Source: Saccharobesus litoralis (GTDB lineage Bacteria > Pseudomonadota > Gammaproteobacteria > Enterobacterales > Alteromonadaceae). From it: a DNA stretch of 64,000 nucleotides. Location of the stretch: contig NZ_CP026604.1 in NCBI RefSeq assembly GCF_003063625.1, positions 5,000,065 through 5,064,064 on the forward strand. Reading direction: 5' to 3'. Below the pieces are notes generated by a model that ran no database searches, had not been told where the DNA came from, and saw only the letters and a program-made list of their open reading frames with translations. Positions within the stretch are counted from its first letter, which is position 1; each line of letters starts with the position of its first letter. This document shows positions 25,835-36,746 of this stretch, piece by piece. The translations under genes were made by a program, and so were the position numbers.

Positions 25835-27634
25835 ATGACGCTTAAGCAAAACAATGAGCTTGTCAGCCCATTAAACCCGCAACAAGCTACACAACTTCAG
25901 CAAGTTGTTAGCGAATTAAGCCCAAACCAGCTTTCATGGGTAAGCGGCTATTTGTATGGTTTATCACAAGCGAACCCTGCTGCGGCAGGCACTACTCCAG
26001 CAGCAGCTGCAGCACCTGCTGGTAAATTAACCATTTTATTTGGCTCGCAAACAGGCAATACCAAGTCTGTGGCGAATCAAGCTTTCGAAGCAGCTAAAGC
26101 TAAGGGCATCGACGCTCGTTTAGTTTCAATGGCTGATTTCAAACCGAAAGACATCAAAAAAGAAACTCACTTATTAGTATTGTCATGTACTCAAGGTGAA
26201 GGCGATCCACCTGATGATGCTATCGAATTACACGAGTTCTTAAACAGTAAAAAAGCACCAAAATTAGACGGTGTTAAATATTCTGTTCTAGCACTAGGTG
26301 ATTCATCGTATGAATTTTTCTGCCAAACCGGTAAAGACTTTGACACTTTACTTGGCAAATTAGGTGGTAAATCAGTTTCTCCACGTGTTGATTGCGACGT
26401 TGAATACGAAGCGCCAGCCGCAGCTTGGATTGAAGCCGCCGTTGCCGCTATGGCGCAGGATTTATCTGCCGGTGTTGCAGCAGCTCCTGTGGCAGCTGGC
26501 AGTGCTCCAGTTGTTGGCACAAGTCAATACAACAAAAAGAATCCTTTTACCGCCACGTTAGAAACTAACCAGAAGATCACAGGTCGCGATTCATCAAAAG
26601 ATATTCGCCACTTTGAGATCTCACTTGAAGAGTCAGGTTTAACTTACAAGCCAGGTGATTCACTAGGTGTTTGGTTCAAAAATGACGAAGCTGTCGTTGC
26701 GGACTTTATAACAAAAGTTGGCCTTAAAGGCGATGAAACAGTTAAAGTTGACGACGTTGAAGTTAGCCTAACTGACGCCCTAATTAAGAGTTACGAGCTA
26801 ACCCTTAGTCACCCTGGTTTTGTTAGCAAATACGCTGAATTAACCGGTAACGAAGAGCTAGCTAAATTAGCCGACGATCGCGAAGCATTGCGTGCCTATA
26901 TTGATGGCCGTCAGCTAATCGATATTGTACGTGAACACCCAAGCGAACTAACAGCTGAACAAATCGTTAGCTGCTTACGTCGTTTAACCCCACGTTTATA
27001 TTCTATCGCTTCAAGCCAAGCAGAAGTGGAAGAAGAAGTTCACTTAACGGTTGGCGTTGTCCGTTACGACGCATTCGGTGAAGAGCACTTCGGTGGCGCT
27101 TCTGGTTTCTTAGCAGAACGCTTAGAAGAAGGCGGCGAAGTTGACGTATTCGTTGAAGAATCTCACTTCCGTTTACCTGAAGACGAAATGGCGCCAGTAA
27201 TCATGGTTGGCCCAGGTACAGGTGTTGCGCCTTTCCGCGCCTTTATGCAGGAAATCGACGCAGAAGAACTGAATACGCAAACTTGGTTATTCTTCGGTAA
27301 CCCTAACTTTACTGAAGATTTCCTATACCAAGTTGAATGGCAAGACTACTTGAAACGTGGTGTGCTAAATAACATCGACCTTGCGTTCTCTCGTGACCAA
27401 GCTGAAAAAATCTATGTGCAAGATCGCATGTTAGAAAAAGCTGAAGAGTTATGGGCATGGTTAGAAAAAGGCGCTTACTTCTACGTATGTGGTGACGCGA
27501 CGCGTATGGCTAAAGACGTACACGAAGCCCTTGTCACTATCGTTGAGCAGCAAGGCGGCAAGAGCCGTGAAGATGCTGAAGCCTATGTAACCGAGTTACG
27601 TAAGAATAAACGTTACCAAAGAGATGTTTACTAA
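25835..27634 (+). CDS. cysJ: Sulfite reductase (NADPH) flavoprotein alpha subunit
   Basis: CysJ passes electrons from NADPH through FAD and FMN to CysI for sulfite reduction to sulfide. The 599-residue protein has a flavodoxin FMN domain ([18 protein letters not shown], about residues 65-82; [12 protein letters not shown], about 150), an Ala-rich linker (about 205-225), and an FAD/NADPH reductase domain with RLYSIASS (FAD), [12 protein letters not shown] (NADPH) and the C-terminal KRYQRDVY. Length equals E. coli CysJ. The stop codon overlaps the cysI start by one base (TAATG), so the two subunits are translationally coupled. Confidence 0.97.
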   Translation: MTLKQNNELVSPLNPQQATQLQQVVSELSPNQLSWVSGYLYGLSQANPAAAGTTPAAAAAPAGKLTILFGSQTGNTKSVANQAFEAAKAKGIDARLVSMADFKPKDIKKETHLLVLSCTQGEGDPPDDAIELHEFLNSKKAPKLDGVKYSVLALGDSSYEFFCQTGKDFDTLLGKLGGKSVSPRVDCDVEYEAPAAAWIEAAVAAMAQDLSAGVAAAPVAAGSAPVVGTSQYNKKNPFTATLETNQKITGRDSSKDIRHFEISLEESGLTYKPGDSLGVWFKNDEAVVADFITKVGLKGDETVKVDDVEVSLTDALIKSYELTLSHPGFVSKYAELTGNEELAKLADDREALRAYIDGRQLIDIVREHPSELTAEQIVSCLRRLTPRLYSIASSQAEVEEEVHLTVGVVRYDAFGEEHFGGASGFLAERLEEGGEVDVFVEESHFRLPEDEMAPVIMVGPGTGVAPFRAFMQEIDAEELNTQTWLFFGNPNFTEDFLYQVEWQDYLKRGVLNNIDLAFSRDQAEKIYVQDRMLEKAEELWAWLEKGAYFYVCGDATRMAKDVHEALVTIVEQQGGKSREDAEAYVTELRKNKRYQRDVY

Positions 27635-29340
27635 TGAGCAAAACTACTTTACCTGATGGCTTAGCCGTTAACGAATACTTAAAAGACAATAGTAATTATC
27701 TTCGCGGTACGATTGAAGAAAGCTTAGCAGACCAAACGACTGGCGCAGTGGCTGATGATGATACTCAGCTAACTAAGTTCCACGGTTTTTATATGCAAGA
27801 CGACCGTGATATCCGTGAAGAGCGTCGTAAGCAAAAATTAGAGCCAAAGCATAGCTTTATGCTTCGTGCCCGTGTTCCTGGTGGTGTATCGACTATGGAA
27901 CAGTGGTTAGCGATTGATAAAATTGCTGATGACTTAACCGATTACGGTTCATTGCGTTTAACGACACGTCAAACGTTCCAATACCACGGTATTTTAAAGC
28001 CAAATATTAAGCCGTTGATCCAAGGCATTTGTAAAGTGGGCTTAGATTCAATTGCTGCTTGTGGTGACGTTAACCGTAACGTTATGTGTAACACCAACCC
28101 GGTTGATTCACGTTTACACCAAGAAACTTACGAATGGTCAGCTAAGATCTCTGAGCATTTATTGCCAAAGACGCGTGCTTACTATGAAATTTGGTTAGAC
28201 GAAGAAAAAGTGGCTGATTCTGAAGCGGATCAAGAGCCTGTTTACGGCAAATGGTACTTACCTCGTAAGTTCAAGATCGCGGTTGCTGTTCCTCCACACA
28301 ACGACGTGGATATCAGTGCTAACGATTTGTCTTTCATTGCGATTGCCGATGCAGATGGCAATTTAGAAGGCTTTAACGTGGCTGTTGGTGGCGGTATGGG
28401 TTCAACGCATGGTGACGTTGAAACTTACCCACAATTAGCACGTATCTTAGGCTTCATTAAGAAAGAAGACACACTAGCCTTCGCTGAAGCGGTAATGCTG
28501 GTACAACGTGACTTTGGTAACCGTATAAACCGTAAGAATGCGCGTACTAAGTACACTGTTGATACCTTAGGTGTTGACAAGTTCCGTGAAGAAACGGAAA
28601 AGCGTACAGGTATCAAGTTCGAAGACGAACGTCCTTTCGAGTTCACTCAACAAGGTGATCGTTTCGGTTGGATCAAAGGTATCGACAACAACTGGCACCT
28701 AACGTTATTCCTAGAAGCGGGTCGTATTATCGACAAGCCTGGTCAGCCAATTAAAACTGGTTTACGTGAAATCGCTAAGGTTCACAAAGGCGAATACCGC
28801 ATGACAGCTAACCAAAACATTATCATTGCAAATGTTGCGGAAGAAGATAAAGCTGAAATTGAAGGAATGTGCCGTAAATACGGTCTATTAGGCGAAGTAT
28901 TATCACCTTTAATGCTTGATAGTATTGCTTGTGTTGCCTTACCGACTTGTGCCTTAGCTATGGCTGAATCAGAGCGTTACTTACCTCGTTTAATCGAGAA
29001 GTTTGACGTAATTGCTGAAAAACACGGTATTGCTGATCAACCTATGGTTATTCGTATGACGGGTTGTCCTAACGGTTGTGGCCGTCCTTTCCTAGCCGAA
29101 ATTGCTTTCGTAGGTAAAGGTCCTGGCAAATACAATATGTACCTAGGTGCAGATGGTCGCGGTACCCGCTTAAATCAAATGTATAAAGAAAACGTTGGTG
29201 AAGAAGAAATTTTAAGCACAATTGATTCATTGTTCGAGCAATACAGTAAAGAGCGTGAATCAGGTGAAGGCTTTGGTGATTTCGTCGTTCGCAAAGGTTT
29301 TGTTAACGCAGTATACGATGGTAGAGAATTTCATGCCTAA
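27634..29340 (+). CDS. cysI: Sulfite reductase hemoprotein beta subunit
   Basis: CysI reduces sulfite to sulfide by six electrons using siroheme coupled to a 4Fe-4S cluster. The cluster ligands are visible as [13 protein letters not shown] (two Cys, about residues 430-436) and [15 protein letters not shown] (two Cys, about 475-479). The siroheme-contacting [13 protein letters not shown] (about 108-120) is intact. The 568 residues match the family. The end of the gene overlaps cysH by 8 bp. Siroheme is provided by CysG, encoded 0.9 kb downstream. Confidence 0.97.
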   Translation: MSKTTLPDGLAVNEYLKDNSNYLRGTIEESLADQTTGAVADDDTQLTKFHGFYMQDDRDIREERRKQKLEPKHSFMLRARVPGGVSTMEQWLAIDKIADDLTDYGSLRLTTRQTFQYHGILKPNIKPLIQGICKVGLDSIAACGDVNRNVMCNTNPVDSRLHQETYEWSAKISEHLLPKTRAYYEIWLDEEKVADSEADQEPVYGKWYLPRKFKIAVAVPPHNDVDISANDLSFIAIADADGNLEGFNVAVGGGMGSTHGDVETYPQLARILGFIKKEDTLAFAEAVMLVQRDFGNRINRKNARTKYTVDTLGVDKFREETEKRTGIKFEDERPFEFTQQGDRFGWIKGIDNNWHLTLFLEAGRIIDKPGQPIKTGLREIAKVHKGEYRMTANQNIIIANVAEEDKAEIEGMCRKYGLLGEVLSPLMLDSIACVALPTCALAMAESERYLPRLIEKFDVIAEKHGIADQPMVIRMTGCPNGCGRPFLAEIAFVGKGPGKYNMYLGADGRGTRLNQMYKENVGEEEILSTIDSLFEQYSKERESGEGFGDFVVRKGFVNAVYDGREFHA

Positions 29341-30079
29341 TATCGACTTTACGTCATTATTAGCTGCGAACAAAGAAACGCAGCAAGCAACTTTAGCTCA
29401 GGTTAATCAAGAGCTTAGCAACCTTACGGCCACTGAACGTGTGCAATGGGCGCTAGGCAATTTACCTGGCAATAAAATCGTCTCGTCGAGTTTTGGTATT
29501 CAGGCGGCGGTGATGTTGCGCATGATGACGTTAGAGCAAGCCGATATTCCAGTTGTTTTGACCGACACAGGTTATCTTTTCACTGAAACCTATGATTTTA
29601 TTGACGAGCTAACCGAACGTTTAAACCTAAATCTTAAAGTGTACAGTGCACCCATGAGTGCTGCTTGGCAAGAAAATCGCTTTGGCAAGCTTTGGGAGCA
29701 AGGGGTAGACGGCATCGCGCAATACAACAAGATGAATAAAGTAGAACCTATGCAACGCGCTTTAAAAGAACTTGAAGCCAATGTGTGGTTTACTGGTTTG
29801 CGTCGTGACCAATCAAGTAGCCGTGCCGAATTGCCTGTATTACAGATTTCTGGTGGCCGCTTTAAATTCAATCCTATAGTTGATTGGACTAACCGCGACG
29901 TACACTTCTACCTGAAAGAGCACGAATTACCTTACCACCCGTTATGGGACAAAGGTTATGTGTCGGTTGGTGACTGGCACACGTCTCGCCCACTTGAGCT
30001 TGGCATGAGCGAAGAAGAAACTCGCTTCTTCGGCCTTAAGCGCGAGTGCGGTCTGCATGAAGATGGGTCTGGTATTTAA
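29333..30079 (+). CDS. cysH: Phosphoadenylyl-sulfate (PAPS) reductase
   Basis: CysH reduces PAPS to sulfite with thioredoxin, the step before CysJI. The start is set at ATG 29333 ([10 protein letters not shown]), which overlaps the cysI stop; the open frame extends upstream only because it lies inside cysI. Motifs are [13 protein letters not shown] (PP-loop, about residues 43-55), [13 protein letters not shown] (about 65-77), [15 protein letters not shown] and the C-terminal catalytic Cys in KRECGLHED. There is a single C-terminal Cys and no extra Cys pairs, fitting the PAPS (not APS) type. The 248 residues match E. coli CysH. A terminator follows. Confidence 0.96.
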   Translation: MPNIDFTSLLAANKETQQATLAQVNQELSNLTATERVQWALGNLPGNKIVSSSFGIQAAVMLRMMTLEQADIPVVLTDTGYLFTETYDFIDELTERLNLNLKVYSAPMSAAWQENRFGKLWEQGVDGIAQYNKMNKVEPMQRALKELEANVWFTGLRRDQSSSRAELPVLQISGGRFKFNPIVDWTNRDVHFYLKEHELPYHPLWDKGYVSVGDWHTSRPLELGMSEEETRFFGLKRECGLHEDGSGI

Positions 30080-30107
30080 TCCTACCGCTTTAACCGCATG
30101 ATTTTTT

Positions 30108-30135
30108 AAAAAAGCCCGCTCTAGCGGGCTTTTTA
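30108..30135 (+). terminator. Rho-independent terminator of cysJIH
   Basis: AGCCCGCT/AGCGGGCT with a TCT-centred small loop is followed by TTTTTATTTTG, 30-55 bp after the cysH stop. Confidence 0.92.
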
Positions 30136-30268
30136 TTTTGTATAATAGAATGCAACGACCGAAACTTCGGCGATTAATTGTTTAATTTGAATTTATGCAC
30201 ATGCTTTATCAAAAAGTGAACAAGCCAATATTAGCTACCTCACTTTTGAGCATAAGTCAGTTTGAAAC

Positions 30269-31744
30269 ATGGCAAAAGCAATTAACTTAGAGCTATTTAT
30301 GCAACAGTTTCCTATCTTCCTGAATCTAAACAACTTTCCCTGCGCCGTTGTCGGCGGCGGTGATGTCGCTTTTCGCAAAGTCAGCGCACTACTCAAAGCA
30401 CAAGCTACGGTCGAAATAATTGCCCCAGAATTATGTCCAGAATTAGCCGAGTTACTTGAAGAAGATGCATTAAGCTGGAATCAGGCACATTATTCACCTG
30501 AGCTGATCCAAAATAAGCGTTTAGTGGTAGCCGCTACCGATAACAGCCAAGTGAATAGTGAAATTTTTACCTATTGTGAAGCGAATCGCATTTTAATTAA
30601 TACCGTCGACCAACCCGAATTTTGTCGCTATACCACGCCTTCGATCATAGATAGGTCACCGATATTAATCGCCATTTCATCTGGCGGTAACGCGCCTGTA
30701 CTGGCTAGACGCTTACGGGCAAAAATAGAAACACTCGTACCACAATCAACCAAGGTGTTAGCCGAGTTTTCAGGTCAAATACGCGAGCAAGTTAAAGCTA
30801 AATTTACTAGCTTTAAAGCCCGTCGTCATTTTTGGGAACGCTTTTTCAATTCATCATTTGCTTCCAATATTGATAAATACCCAAATGACAAACGCCAAGC
30901 GGCATTACAGCAACTCATGAACGAAGAAAGCCAACAAACATCTAATGGTGAGGTTTGGTTAGTCGGTGCAGGCCCAGGCGATCCTGAGTTACTCACCCTG
31001 AAAGCCATGCAAAAAATGCAACAAGCAGATGTTATTTTTTACGACAGACTAGTATCAAAGGACATTTTGGATCTCGCACGTAAAGATGCCGAGTTTATTT
31101 GTGTTGGTAAACAAAAAGGTTATCACTCAATACCACAAGAAAACATTAATGATTTACTGGTTGAGTATGCAGAAAAAGGCTACAAAGTCTGTCGTTTAAA
31201 AGGTGGCGATCCGTTTATCTTTGGTCGCGGTGGTGAAGAAATAGAGCCATTAGTCGCAAAACAAATTCACTTCCAAGTGGTGCCTGCTGTTACAGCGGCT
31301 TCAGGTTGTTCAGCCTATGCCGGCATTCCCCTTACCCACAGAGATTATGCCCAGTCTGTTACTTTTGTCACAGGGCATTGTCGCAACAGTGGCGAGCACC
31401 CCAACTGGCAAACCATAGCGCAACCTAATCAAACCATTGTCATTTATATGGGCTTGTCGCAATCAGGTGAAATTAGCCAAAGACTGATCTCGCATGGCAT
31501 TCGCCCTGATATGCCAGTTGCCCTAGTTGAAAAAGGCTCAACGCCTGAGCAAAGAGTCGTAACAACAACTTTATCAACACTCAGTGATACGATTGAACAT
31601 GAAAAGGTAAAGTCACCTGCTTTAATTATTGTGGGTGAAGTCGTGGCGCTACATAACAAACTAAATTGGTATCAAAGTGCAAACTTATCCAATCTTTCAT
31701 TTGCTGAACTCAATTCAGATGGTCAAATTAAATACCGGAGCTAA
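30269..31744 (+). CDS. cysG: Siroheme synthase CysG
   Basis: This is a trifunctional enzyme that converts uroporphyrinogen III into siroheme, the CysI cofactor. The N-terminal part (PIFLNLNNFPCAVVGGGDVAFRKVSALL) is the NAD-dependent dehydrogenase/ferrochelatase with its GxGxxA-type loop. A dimerisation region follows (about residues 125-215), and then the SAM uroporphyrinogen methyltransferase (VWLVGAGPGDPELLTLKAMQKM, VCRLKGGDPFIFGRGGEE, VTAASGCSAYAGIPLTHRD). Length is 491; aligned with E. coli CysG, ATG 30299 (MQQFPIFLNL, 481 residues) is an equally good or better start. The C-terminal codons overlap the convergent TIGR03899 gene by 30 bp. Confidence 0.95.
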   Translation: MAKAINLELFMQQFPIFLNLNNFPCAVVGGGDVAFRKVSALLKAQATVEIIAPELCPELAELLEEDALSWNQAHYSPELIQNKRLVVAATDNSQVNSEIFTYCEANRILINTVDQPEFCRYTTPSIIDRSPILIAISSGGNAPVLARRLRAKIETLVPQSTKVLAEFSGQIREQVKAKFTSFKARRHFWERFFNSSFASNIDKYPNDKRQAALQQLMNEESQQTSNGEVWLVGAGPGDPELLTLKAMQKMQQADVIFYDRLVSKDILDLARKDAEFICVGKQKGYHSIPQENINDLLVEYAEKGYKVCRLKGGDPFIFGRGGEEIEPLVAKQIHFQVVPAVTAASGCSAYAGIPLTHRDYAQSVTFVTGHCRNSGEHPNWQTIAQPNQTIVIYMGLSQSGEISQRLISHGIRPDMPVALVEKGSTPEQRVVTTTLSTLSDTIEHEKVKSPALIIVGEVVALHNKLNWYQSANLSNLSFAELNSDGQIKYRS

Positions 31745-32614
31745 AGATTGCTTGAGCGCGGCAAAATAACTGTCGCGCGGCTCCACCTTAATTAACTTGG
31801 CTAATTCATTGCCAATTTGCGTATATTTGTAATATTGCAACACAGCACCATTGACATTACAACGCAATAACATGCGTTTTCCGTAGGTTTCTAACTCTAT
31901 TTCTTGACCGGCGTTAAACTGCCCTGTTTCTATTTCTGTCGAATAAATCAAATTAAGATCAATCAAGGTCAATAAATTCGGATAACTTAAACCGTGTTGA
32001 CTCAAATTAATACCATTGCGATTAGGCCCACCAAGTAAACCGAAAAATGCCCCTGGGCGACCATACCCAGAAATAATCCGCCCGCCATATTCTGATTTAT
32101 CTCTCACTGTCAGTTCAACCGCATGCTGCAGCGCAATAGCATCCCGCATTGTCATTTGTTTTAAGGTGTGCAGGGTCTTCATTGAAAAAGCATTAGGGCG
32201 AGAGACTTGTGCAGCCAAAATTTTGCCCCACAAGGCTTGCATATGACTGGAAAAAATCTCTTCTGCCATACAAAAAAAAGCGTATAACCAGTCGGGGTCA
32301 ACATCCTCTGCCACATTAGCATTGTCCATATAAGATTGAGCGAATTCGAGAATAGTCTCTAAATTCTGCTGTTTACGTGCCGCATTAATCCGCTTTCTGC
32401 GCTCAGCTCGTTGCTCTACCGTTATATCTTTTTTACCCGTACTTAATAAACCAAAACGCTTGGCTATTTGCGTCAGTTTATCACCCGCCACATTAGTAGG
32501 CGTTTTAACATGATCATTGTTAGTTGCGGCAGGCTCCACCACATCATTTTGTTTACGGCTAACCTGCCGTGTTGCTGCAGAAGATATAGGTTGCTCAGAC
32601 TGAATGGGGCGCAT
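31715..32614 (-). CDS. TIGR03899 family protein, unknown function
   Basis: This 299-residue cytosolic protein has a polar, probably disordered N-terminal 50 residues, a basic helical stretch (VEQRAERRKRINAARKQQNLE, shown in part), and a conserved core with DPDWLYAFFCMAEEIFSSHMQALWGKILAAQ and SMKTLHTLKQMTMRDA. These match the TIGR03899/DUF2806-like family of Vibrio and Alteromonadales, which has no known role. The core resembles abortive-infection-type DUF2806 proteins only in general layout. Its last codons lie within the end of cysG on the other strand. Confidence 0.8.
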   Translation of the reverse strand: MRPIQSEQPISSAATRQVSRKQNDVVEPAATNNDHVKTPTNVAGDKLTQIAKRFGLLSTGKKDITVEQRAERRKRINAARKQQNLETILEFAQSYMDNANVAEDVDPDWLYAFFCMAEEIFSSHMQALWGKILAAQVSRPNAFSMKTLHTLKQMTMRDAIALQHAVELTVRDKSEYGGRIISGYGRPGAFFGLLGGPNRNGINLSQHGLSYPNLLTLIDLNLIYSTEIETGQFNAGQEIELETYGKRMLLRCNVNGAVLQYYKYTQIGNELAKLIKVEPRDSYFAALKQSLAPVFNLTI

Positions 32615-32905
32615 AAAAATACAAGTTAGGCCTATTTTAATTTAGTTTAGCATTAGACCCGATGAGCTTGTCACGGATTTCAGTACAATTTTCTCTTTGC
32701 TTATCGGTTTGATGATTATCAAGAAAGTTTATCAAACAATGTGAATATTAACGCTAAATTACACAAATTAATGGCTGAGCCCCTGCCTTTGGCTATAATT
32801 TAAGCAAATAAATCTCTTTAATGAGAATTAAGCTGGAAAGGCTTACAAATCAGGGTATAAACTTAACATTAACGGTACCACAACGGTTGCAAATAAAGGA
32901 TCAAC

Positions 32906-35143
32906 ATGTCTGCATCAGGCTATGACAACGATGAAATTCTTTTCGCCAATGACGATGACCACACGTATGAAGAAACGGTGGAAACTCAACACGAATGGCG
33001 AGTCCTTATTGTTGATGACGACCCTGAGATCCATTCAGTAACAAAATTAGCGTTAAATGATTTAGTCGCTTTTGATGGCCATCTAGTATTTAGTCATGCT
33101 CATTCGGGTTCCGAAGCTATTGAATTTATGCGTGAAAATGACGACATCGCCATTATTTTACTTGATGTAGTCATGGAGACAGAAGACGCAGGCTTACGTG
33201 TTGCTAAATACATTCGCAACGATTTAAACCTGCATGATGTGCGTATTATATTGCGTACCGGTCAGCCGGGTTACGCGCCAGAAGAAAGCATAGTCAAAGA
33301 TTACGACATCAACGACTATAAAACCAAAACCGAGCTGACTCGCTCTAAACTAGTGACTACCATTGTCTCGTCTTTGCGATCTTACTTACAAATTAAAACG
33401 ATTAATGAAAATCGTTTTGGTTTAGAGCAAATTGTGCGTCACGGTGCCGATTTATTAAAACAACAATCAGCACTCGGCTTTGCCAGTGCCGCCATCAAAC
33501 AACTCACGCAAATACTCAAAATCCAAGGCAATGGCTTACTGGTTGCCAATAAAATTGTTGAAAGCGCCAATGAAATAGGCGGTCTTATTGTCCAAGGGGG
33601 AAGCGCGGAATATGCTAGCTTAGCCGGACAAAAGTTAATCGAATGCGACAATGGCCGTGCAATTCATCAAATATCCCAAGCTTTTAATTCCACTGAGCAT
33701 AATCTCGCTCATAACGAAACCGTGCTTTATATCAAAGGCGTAAGTCAGCAAGCCGCTATCTATATTGATGATGGCCGTGACAACTATTCTGAAACCGAAT
33801 TACAGTTGTTAGATGTGTATCTTGCTAATTTAGTTGTCGCGTTGGACAACACGAGTTTGGTGAGTAAATTAAGCAATGCAGCCTATAAAGATTGGTTAAC
33901 CGGTTTAGGTAATCGTACTGAGTTTACTAAAATATTAGATTCGTTTGGCCGCACACCTGAATATGGTGAAGTGGTCGCCATTATGGATTTAAACAACTTT
34001 GCTGATATCAATGACGGCTTGGGTCAAGATATAGGTAACGAATTATTAATTTCAGTCGCTAATCGATTACGTGAACACTTTGGAAAAACCTGCAAACTGG
34101 CGAGGATCAGTGCCGATGTATTTGGCTTAATCGGTAAAGAAGCCGACGTAAACCCTGATAATATTCATGAAGCCTTTGTTTTGCCATTTTCCGCAGGTGA
34201 ACACCAACTACCCTTGAGTGCTTCTACAGGCTTTTGTCGCCGAAACGAAAGCAGTCATCGTGGTTTAACCATTTTAAAACATACCTACATTTCATTAAAT
34301 AAAGCCAAAAAACAAGGCCCAGGTAAACATGAATACTATTCTTCTGATATGGAGGAACAAACCGCTTGGCGTTTAGGTATGATCCGCCAGCTCAGAAGTG
34401 ACTTTGCGATGCGCAAGTTAGAGCTTTGGTACCAACCACAATATAGCCTTGAGCAAACCAGCAAGTTAATTGGCTTGGAAGCGTTACTGCGCTGGCCAGC
34501 GTCAAATGGTAGTTATGTTTCACCCGGCACTTTTATTCCACTAGCCGAACATTCAGGGTTAATCGTCGACATAGGCGCTTGGGTTATCGAAGAAGCTTGT
34601 CGCCAACTGAAGCAGCTTGACGACATGATAAGCAATAACTTGAGGATTTCGGTCAATGTTTCTATGCCGCAATTTCGTAACCCAGACTTTGCCGATAGTG
34701 TCATTAGCACAGTTCAACGTATGGGGGTTAACCCAAAACGTTTTGAATTAGAAATAACAGAAAGCGTGGTAATGGATGACCCTGAAAACGTCATTAACAC
34801 CTTGAAAAAAATAAAAGCGAGTGGTATCAGTGTTGCTATCGATGACTTCGGCACCGGATTTTCATCACTCAGTTATTTACAACGTTTACCTTTAGACCGA
34901 ATTAAAGTCGATCGCGCATTTGTTAGTGATATGCACAATACAAGTGGAGCGATAATAGCAGAAATGGTAATTAATTTAGGCAAACGCCTTGGCTTATCGA
35001 CCATTGCAGAAGGTATAGAAAGCAAAGAGCAAGAAGAGCATTTAAGAACTTTAGGCTGTGAAGAAGTACAAGGTTTTTTATACGCTAAACCTATGCCAGC
35101 CTCAGAATTACAACATCTTGTAAAACAAACCTTCCGCTATTAA
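32906..35143 (+). CDS. Response regulator with DUF3369, degenerate GGDEF and EAL domains
   Basis: This 745-residue cytosolic signalling protein. Receiver domain at about 30-150 (RVLIVDDDPEIH, phospho-Asp in IILLDVVME). DUF3369 at about 165-310 (ENRFGLEQIVRHGADLL). GGDEF-like domain at about 325-475, in which the active-site signature is replaced by RISADVFGLIG, so no cyclase activity is expected. EAL domain at about 490-740 with EALLRW, ELEITES, AIDDFGTGFSSLSYLQ, KVDRAFV and AEGIES intact, so it should hydrolyse c-di-GMP. The gene stands alone with 291 bp upstream; an AAAGGA site precedes the ATG. A partner histidine kinase is not adjacent. Confidence 0.92.
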   Translation: MSASGYDNDEILFANDDDHTYEETVETQHEWRVLIVDDDPEIHSVTKLALNDLVAFDGHLVFSHAHSGSEAIEFMRENDDIAIILLDVVMETEDAGLRVAKYIRNDLNLHDVRIILRTGQPGYAPEESIVKDYDINDYKTKTELTRSKLVTTIVSSLRSYLQIKTINENRFGLEQIVRHGADLLKQQSALGFASAAIKQLTQILKIQGNGLLVANKIVESANEIGGLIVQGGSAEYASLAGQKLIECDNGRAIHQISQAFNSTEHNLAHNETVLYIKGVSQQAAIYIDDGRDNYSETELQLLDVYLANLVVALDNTSLVSKLSNAAYKDWLTGLGNRTEFTKILDSFGRTPEYGEVVAIMDLNNFADINDGLGQDIGNELLISVANRLREHFGKTCKLARISADVFGLIGKEADVNPDNIHEAFVLPFSAGEHQLPLSASTGFCRRNESSHRGLTILKHTYISLNKAKKQGPGKHEYYSSDMEEQTAWRLGMIRQLRSDFAMRKLELWYQPQYSLEQTSKLIGLEALLRWPASNGSYVSPGTFIPLAEHSGLIVDIGAWVIEEACRQLKQLDDMISNNLRISVNVSMPQFRNPDFADSVISTVQRMGVNPKRFELEITESVVMDDPENVINTLKKIKASGISVAIDDFGTGFSSLSYLQRLPLDRIKVDRAFVSDMHNTSGAIIAEMVINLGKRLGLSTIAEGIESKEQEEHLRTLGCEEVQGFLYAKPMPASELQHLVKQTFRY

Positions 35144-35420
35144 ATCATAGGATTATGTACCCAAACCTAATTAATTAAGCACAGCGACTTGAAAACGGGT
35201 TAAATTGGCAAGACATGGAATATATACGCGTTAATTGCCATTAACCAATCGTATTGTCAGCATGTTTAATTAGGGAATACTTAAACAAAATTTAACTGTT
35301 ACTTTGACATTATTATCATATTGTTAATTATCTGTTTTTTAGTAGAATCACTTATATATGTTTTGTATACATAGACTAACGTGCACAAGCAAAATCGCAG
35401 TATAAACATAGGATTTATCA

Positions 35421-36647
35421 ATGTTTTTTTACGCCGCTAGGCAACCTATATTTGACCGTAACAAGCAATTATTTGCTTATGAACTGCTATTTCGCGATAG
35501 CTTGGAAAATGTTTTTCCTAAAGACTTTGACGGTGATACTGCTACGTCTAAATTGATTGAAGCCAGCCAATTTAATCTAGGGCTGGAAGATTTTACCGGA
35601 AACGTCCCAGCCTTCATCAATTTTTCACAAGAATTACTTGTCAAAAATTTTCCATTAATGGTACCTAAAGAACAGGTCGTTATCGAAATTTTAGAAACCG
35701 CTCGTCCAACAAAAACCTTGCTACGCGCGGTGCAAGAGTTAAAAGAAAAAGGCTATAGCATCGCGTTAGATGACTATCAACATGAGCCCGTATGGCTACA
35801 CTTTTTCCCCTATATTGACATCATCAAAGTAGACTTTAGAGATACCTCACCAGACCAAATGCTGACTATTCGCAAAGCGGCTGCTAAATATCCAATAAAG
35901 TTACTCGCTGAAAAAGTAGAAACCTATGAAGAATTTAATATGGCCATTGAATATGGCTTTAGTTACTTTCAAGGCTACTTTTTTAGTGAACCAGAAGTCA
36001 TGCAAAGTAAAGCGCTTGGTCCTTCTCAGCTAAGTTTAGCGGAGCTGTTGTACGAAACGTCGAAATCCGAGATGGAGTTAGACTCAATCATTACGGTTTT
36101 TGAGCGTGATGTTACTTTATCTTTTAAGCTATTAAGGTATGCCAACTCAGCGATATTTCGCCGCAGTAAAGAAATTTCAACTATTCGCCAAGCTTTAGTT
36201 GTGTTGGGGCAAGAAGAGCTGAAACGCTTTATTGCGCTATTATTTACCGCGCAAGTCAACACCAACAAACCGGCCGAACTTATCCGTTTATCCATGACCC
36301 GAGCTAATTTCTGTGACGAAATAGCCAAACAACATCGCAAGTTAATTGACCCTTCTATGGGCTTTTTAACGGGTATGCTGTCATTAATGGATGCCATTTT
36401 GGATGAGCCAATGGATAGTGTTATGACTAAGCTGCCTTTAGCTCAGGATATTAAAGATGCCTTAGTGGACCGCAGTGGTCTATTGGCAGAATATATCGAC
36501 TTAATTTGTCATTATGAAAAAGGCGAGTGGGTTGAAGCCAACGAGATTATTGACAAACTTGGTTTAGATGCCAACTTGATCCCTGACTTTTATCAACGTT
36601 CTGTACAATGGGCAAACGAACATTTGAACGAACTGGAAGCCGTTTAA
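35421..36647 (+). CDS. EAL-HDOD signalling protein (YuxH-like)
   Basis: This 408-residue protein has an N-terminal EAL-type domain (about 1-195) and a C-terminal HDOD domain (about 200-400). MFFYAARQPIFDRNKQLFAYELLFRDSLEN is the usual YuxH-family opening. The EAL motif itself reads YELLFR and the catalytic loop is ALDDYQHEP rather than DDFGTG, so phosphodiesterase activity is unlikely and it probably acts as a protein-interaction or c-di-GMP sensing module. Homologues affect motility and surface behaviour in Vibrio. It lies 277 bp after the GGDEF-EAL gene, on the same strand. A shared terminator follows. Confidence 0.9.
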   Translation: MFFYAARQPIFDRNKQLFAYELLFRDSLENVFPKDFDGDTATSKLIEASQFNLGLEDFTGNVPAFINFSQELLVKNFPLMVPKEQVVIEILETARPTKTLLRAVQELKEKGYSIALDDYQHEPVWLHFFPYIDIIKVDFRDTSPDQMLTIRKAAAKYPIKLLAEKVETYEEFNMAIEYGFSYFQGYFFSEPEVMQSKALGPSQLSLAELLYETSKSEMELDSIITVFERDVTLSFKLLRYANSAIFRRSKEISTIRQALVVLGQEELKRFIALLFTAQVNTNKPAELIRLSMTRANFCDEIAKQHRKLIDPSMGFLTGMLSLMDAILDEPMDSVMTKLPLAQDIKDALVDRSGLLAEYIDLICHYEKGEWVEANEIIDKLGLDANLIPDFYQRSVQWANEHLNELEAV

Positions 36648-36690
36648 TCGAGCAAATAAAACAATTAGGTATTATTCCAACAGTAAAAAT

Positions 36691-36719
36691 AAAAAACGCG
36701 GCAATGGCCGCGTTTTTTA
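36691..36719. terminator. Bidirectional terminator between the EAL-HDOD gene and ppiD
   Basis: AAAAAACGCGGC, loop AAT and GGCCGCGTTTTTT: a GC stem with an A-run on one side and a T-run on the other serves both convergent genes. Confidence 0.92.
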
Positions 36720-36746
36720 TTATGAGTTTATTTGAACCGTTTAGGT

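Noticed and set aside
29222-29332. Upstream extension of cysH inside cysI
   Set aside because: The extra 37 codons have no homology to CysH, and the ATG at 29333 gives the normal N-terminus and the usual short overlap.
30180-30298. Cobalamin- or SAM-type riboswitch before cysG
   Set aside because: The leader is only about 120 bp and shows no conserved box.
31715-32614. TIGR03899 protein as part of an anti-phage defence system
   Set aside because: Resemblance to DUF2806 is loose, and no partner defence gene lies nearby; it is widespread in the order as a housekeeping-like gene.
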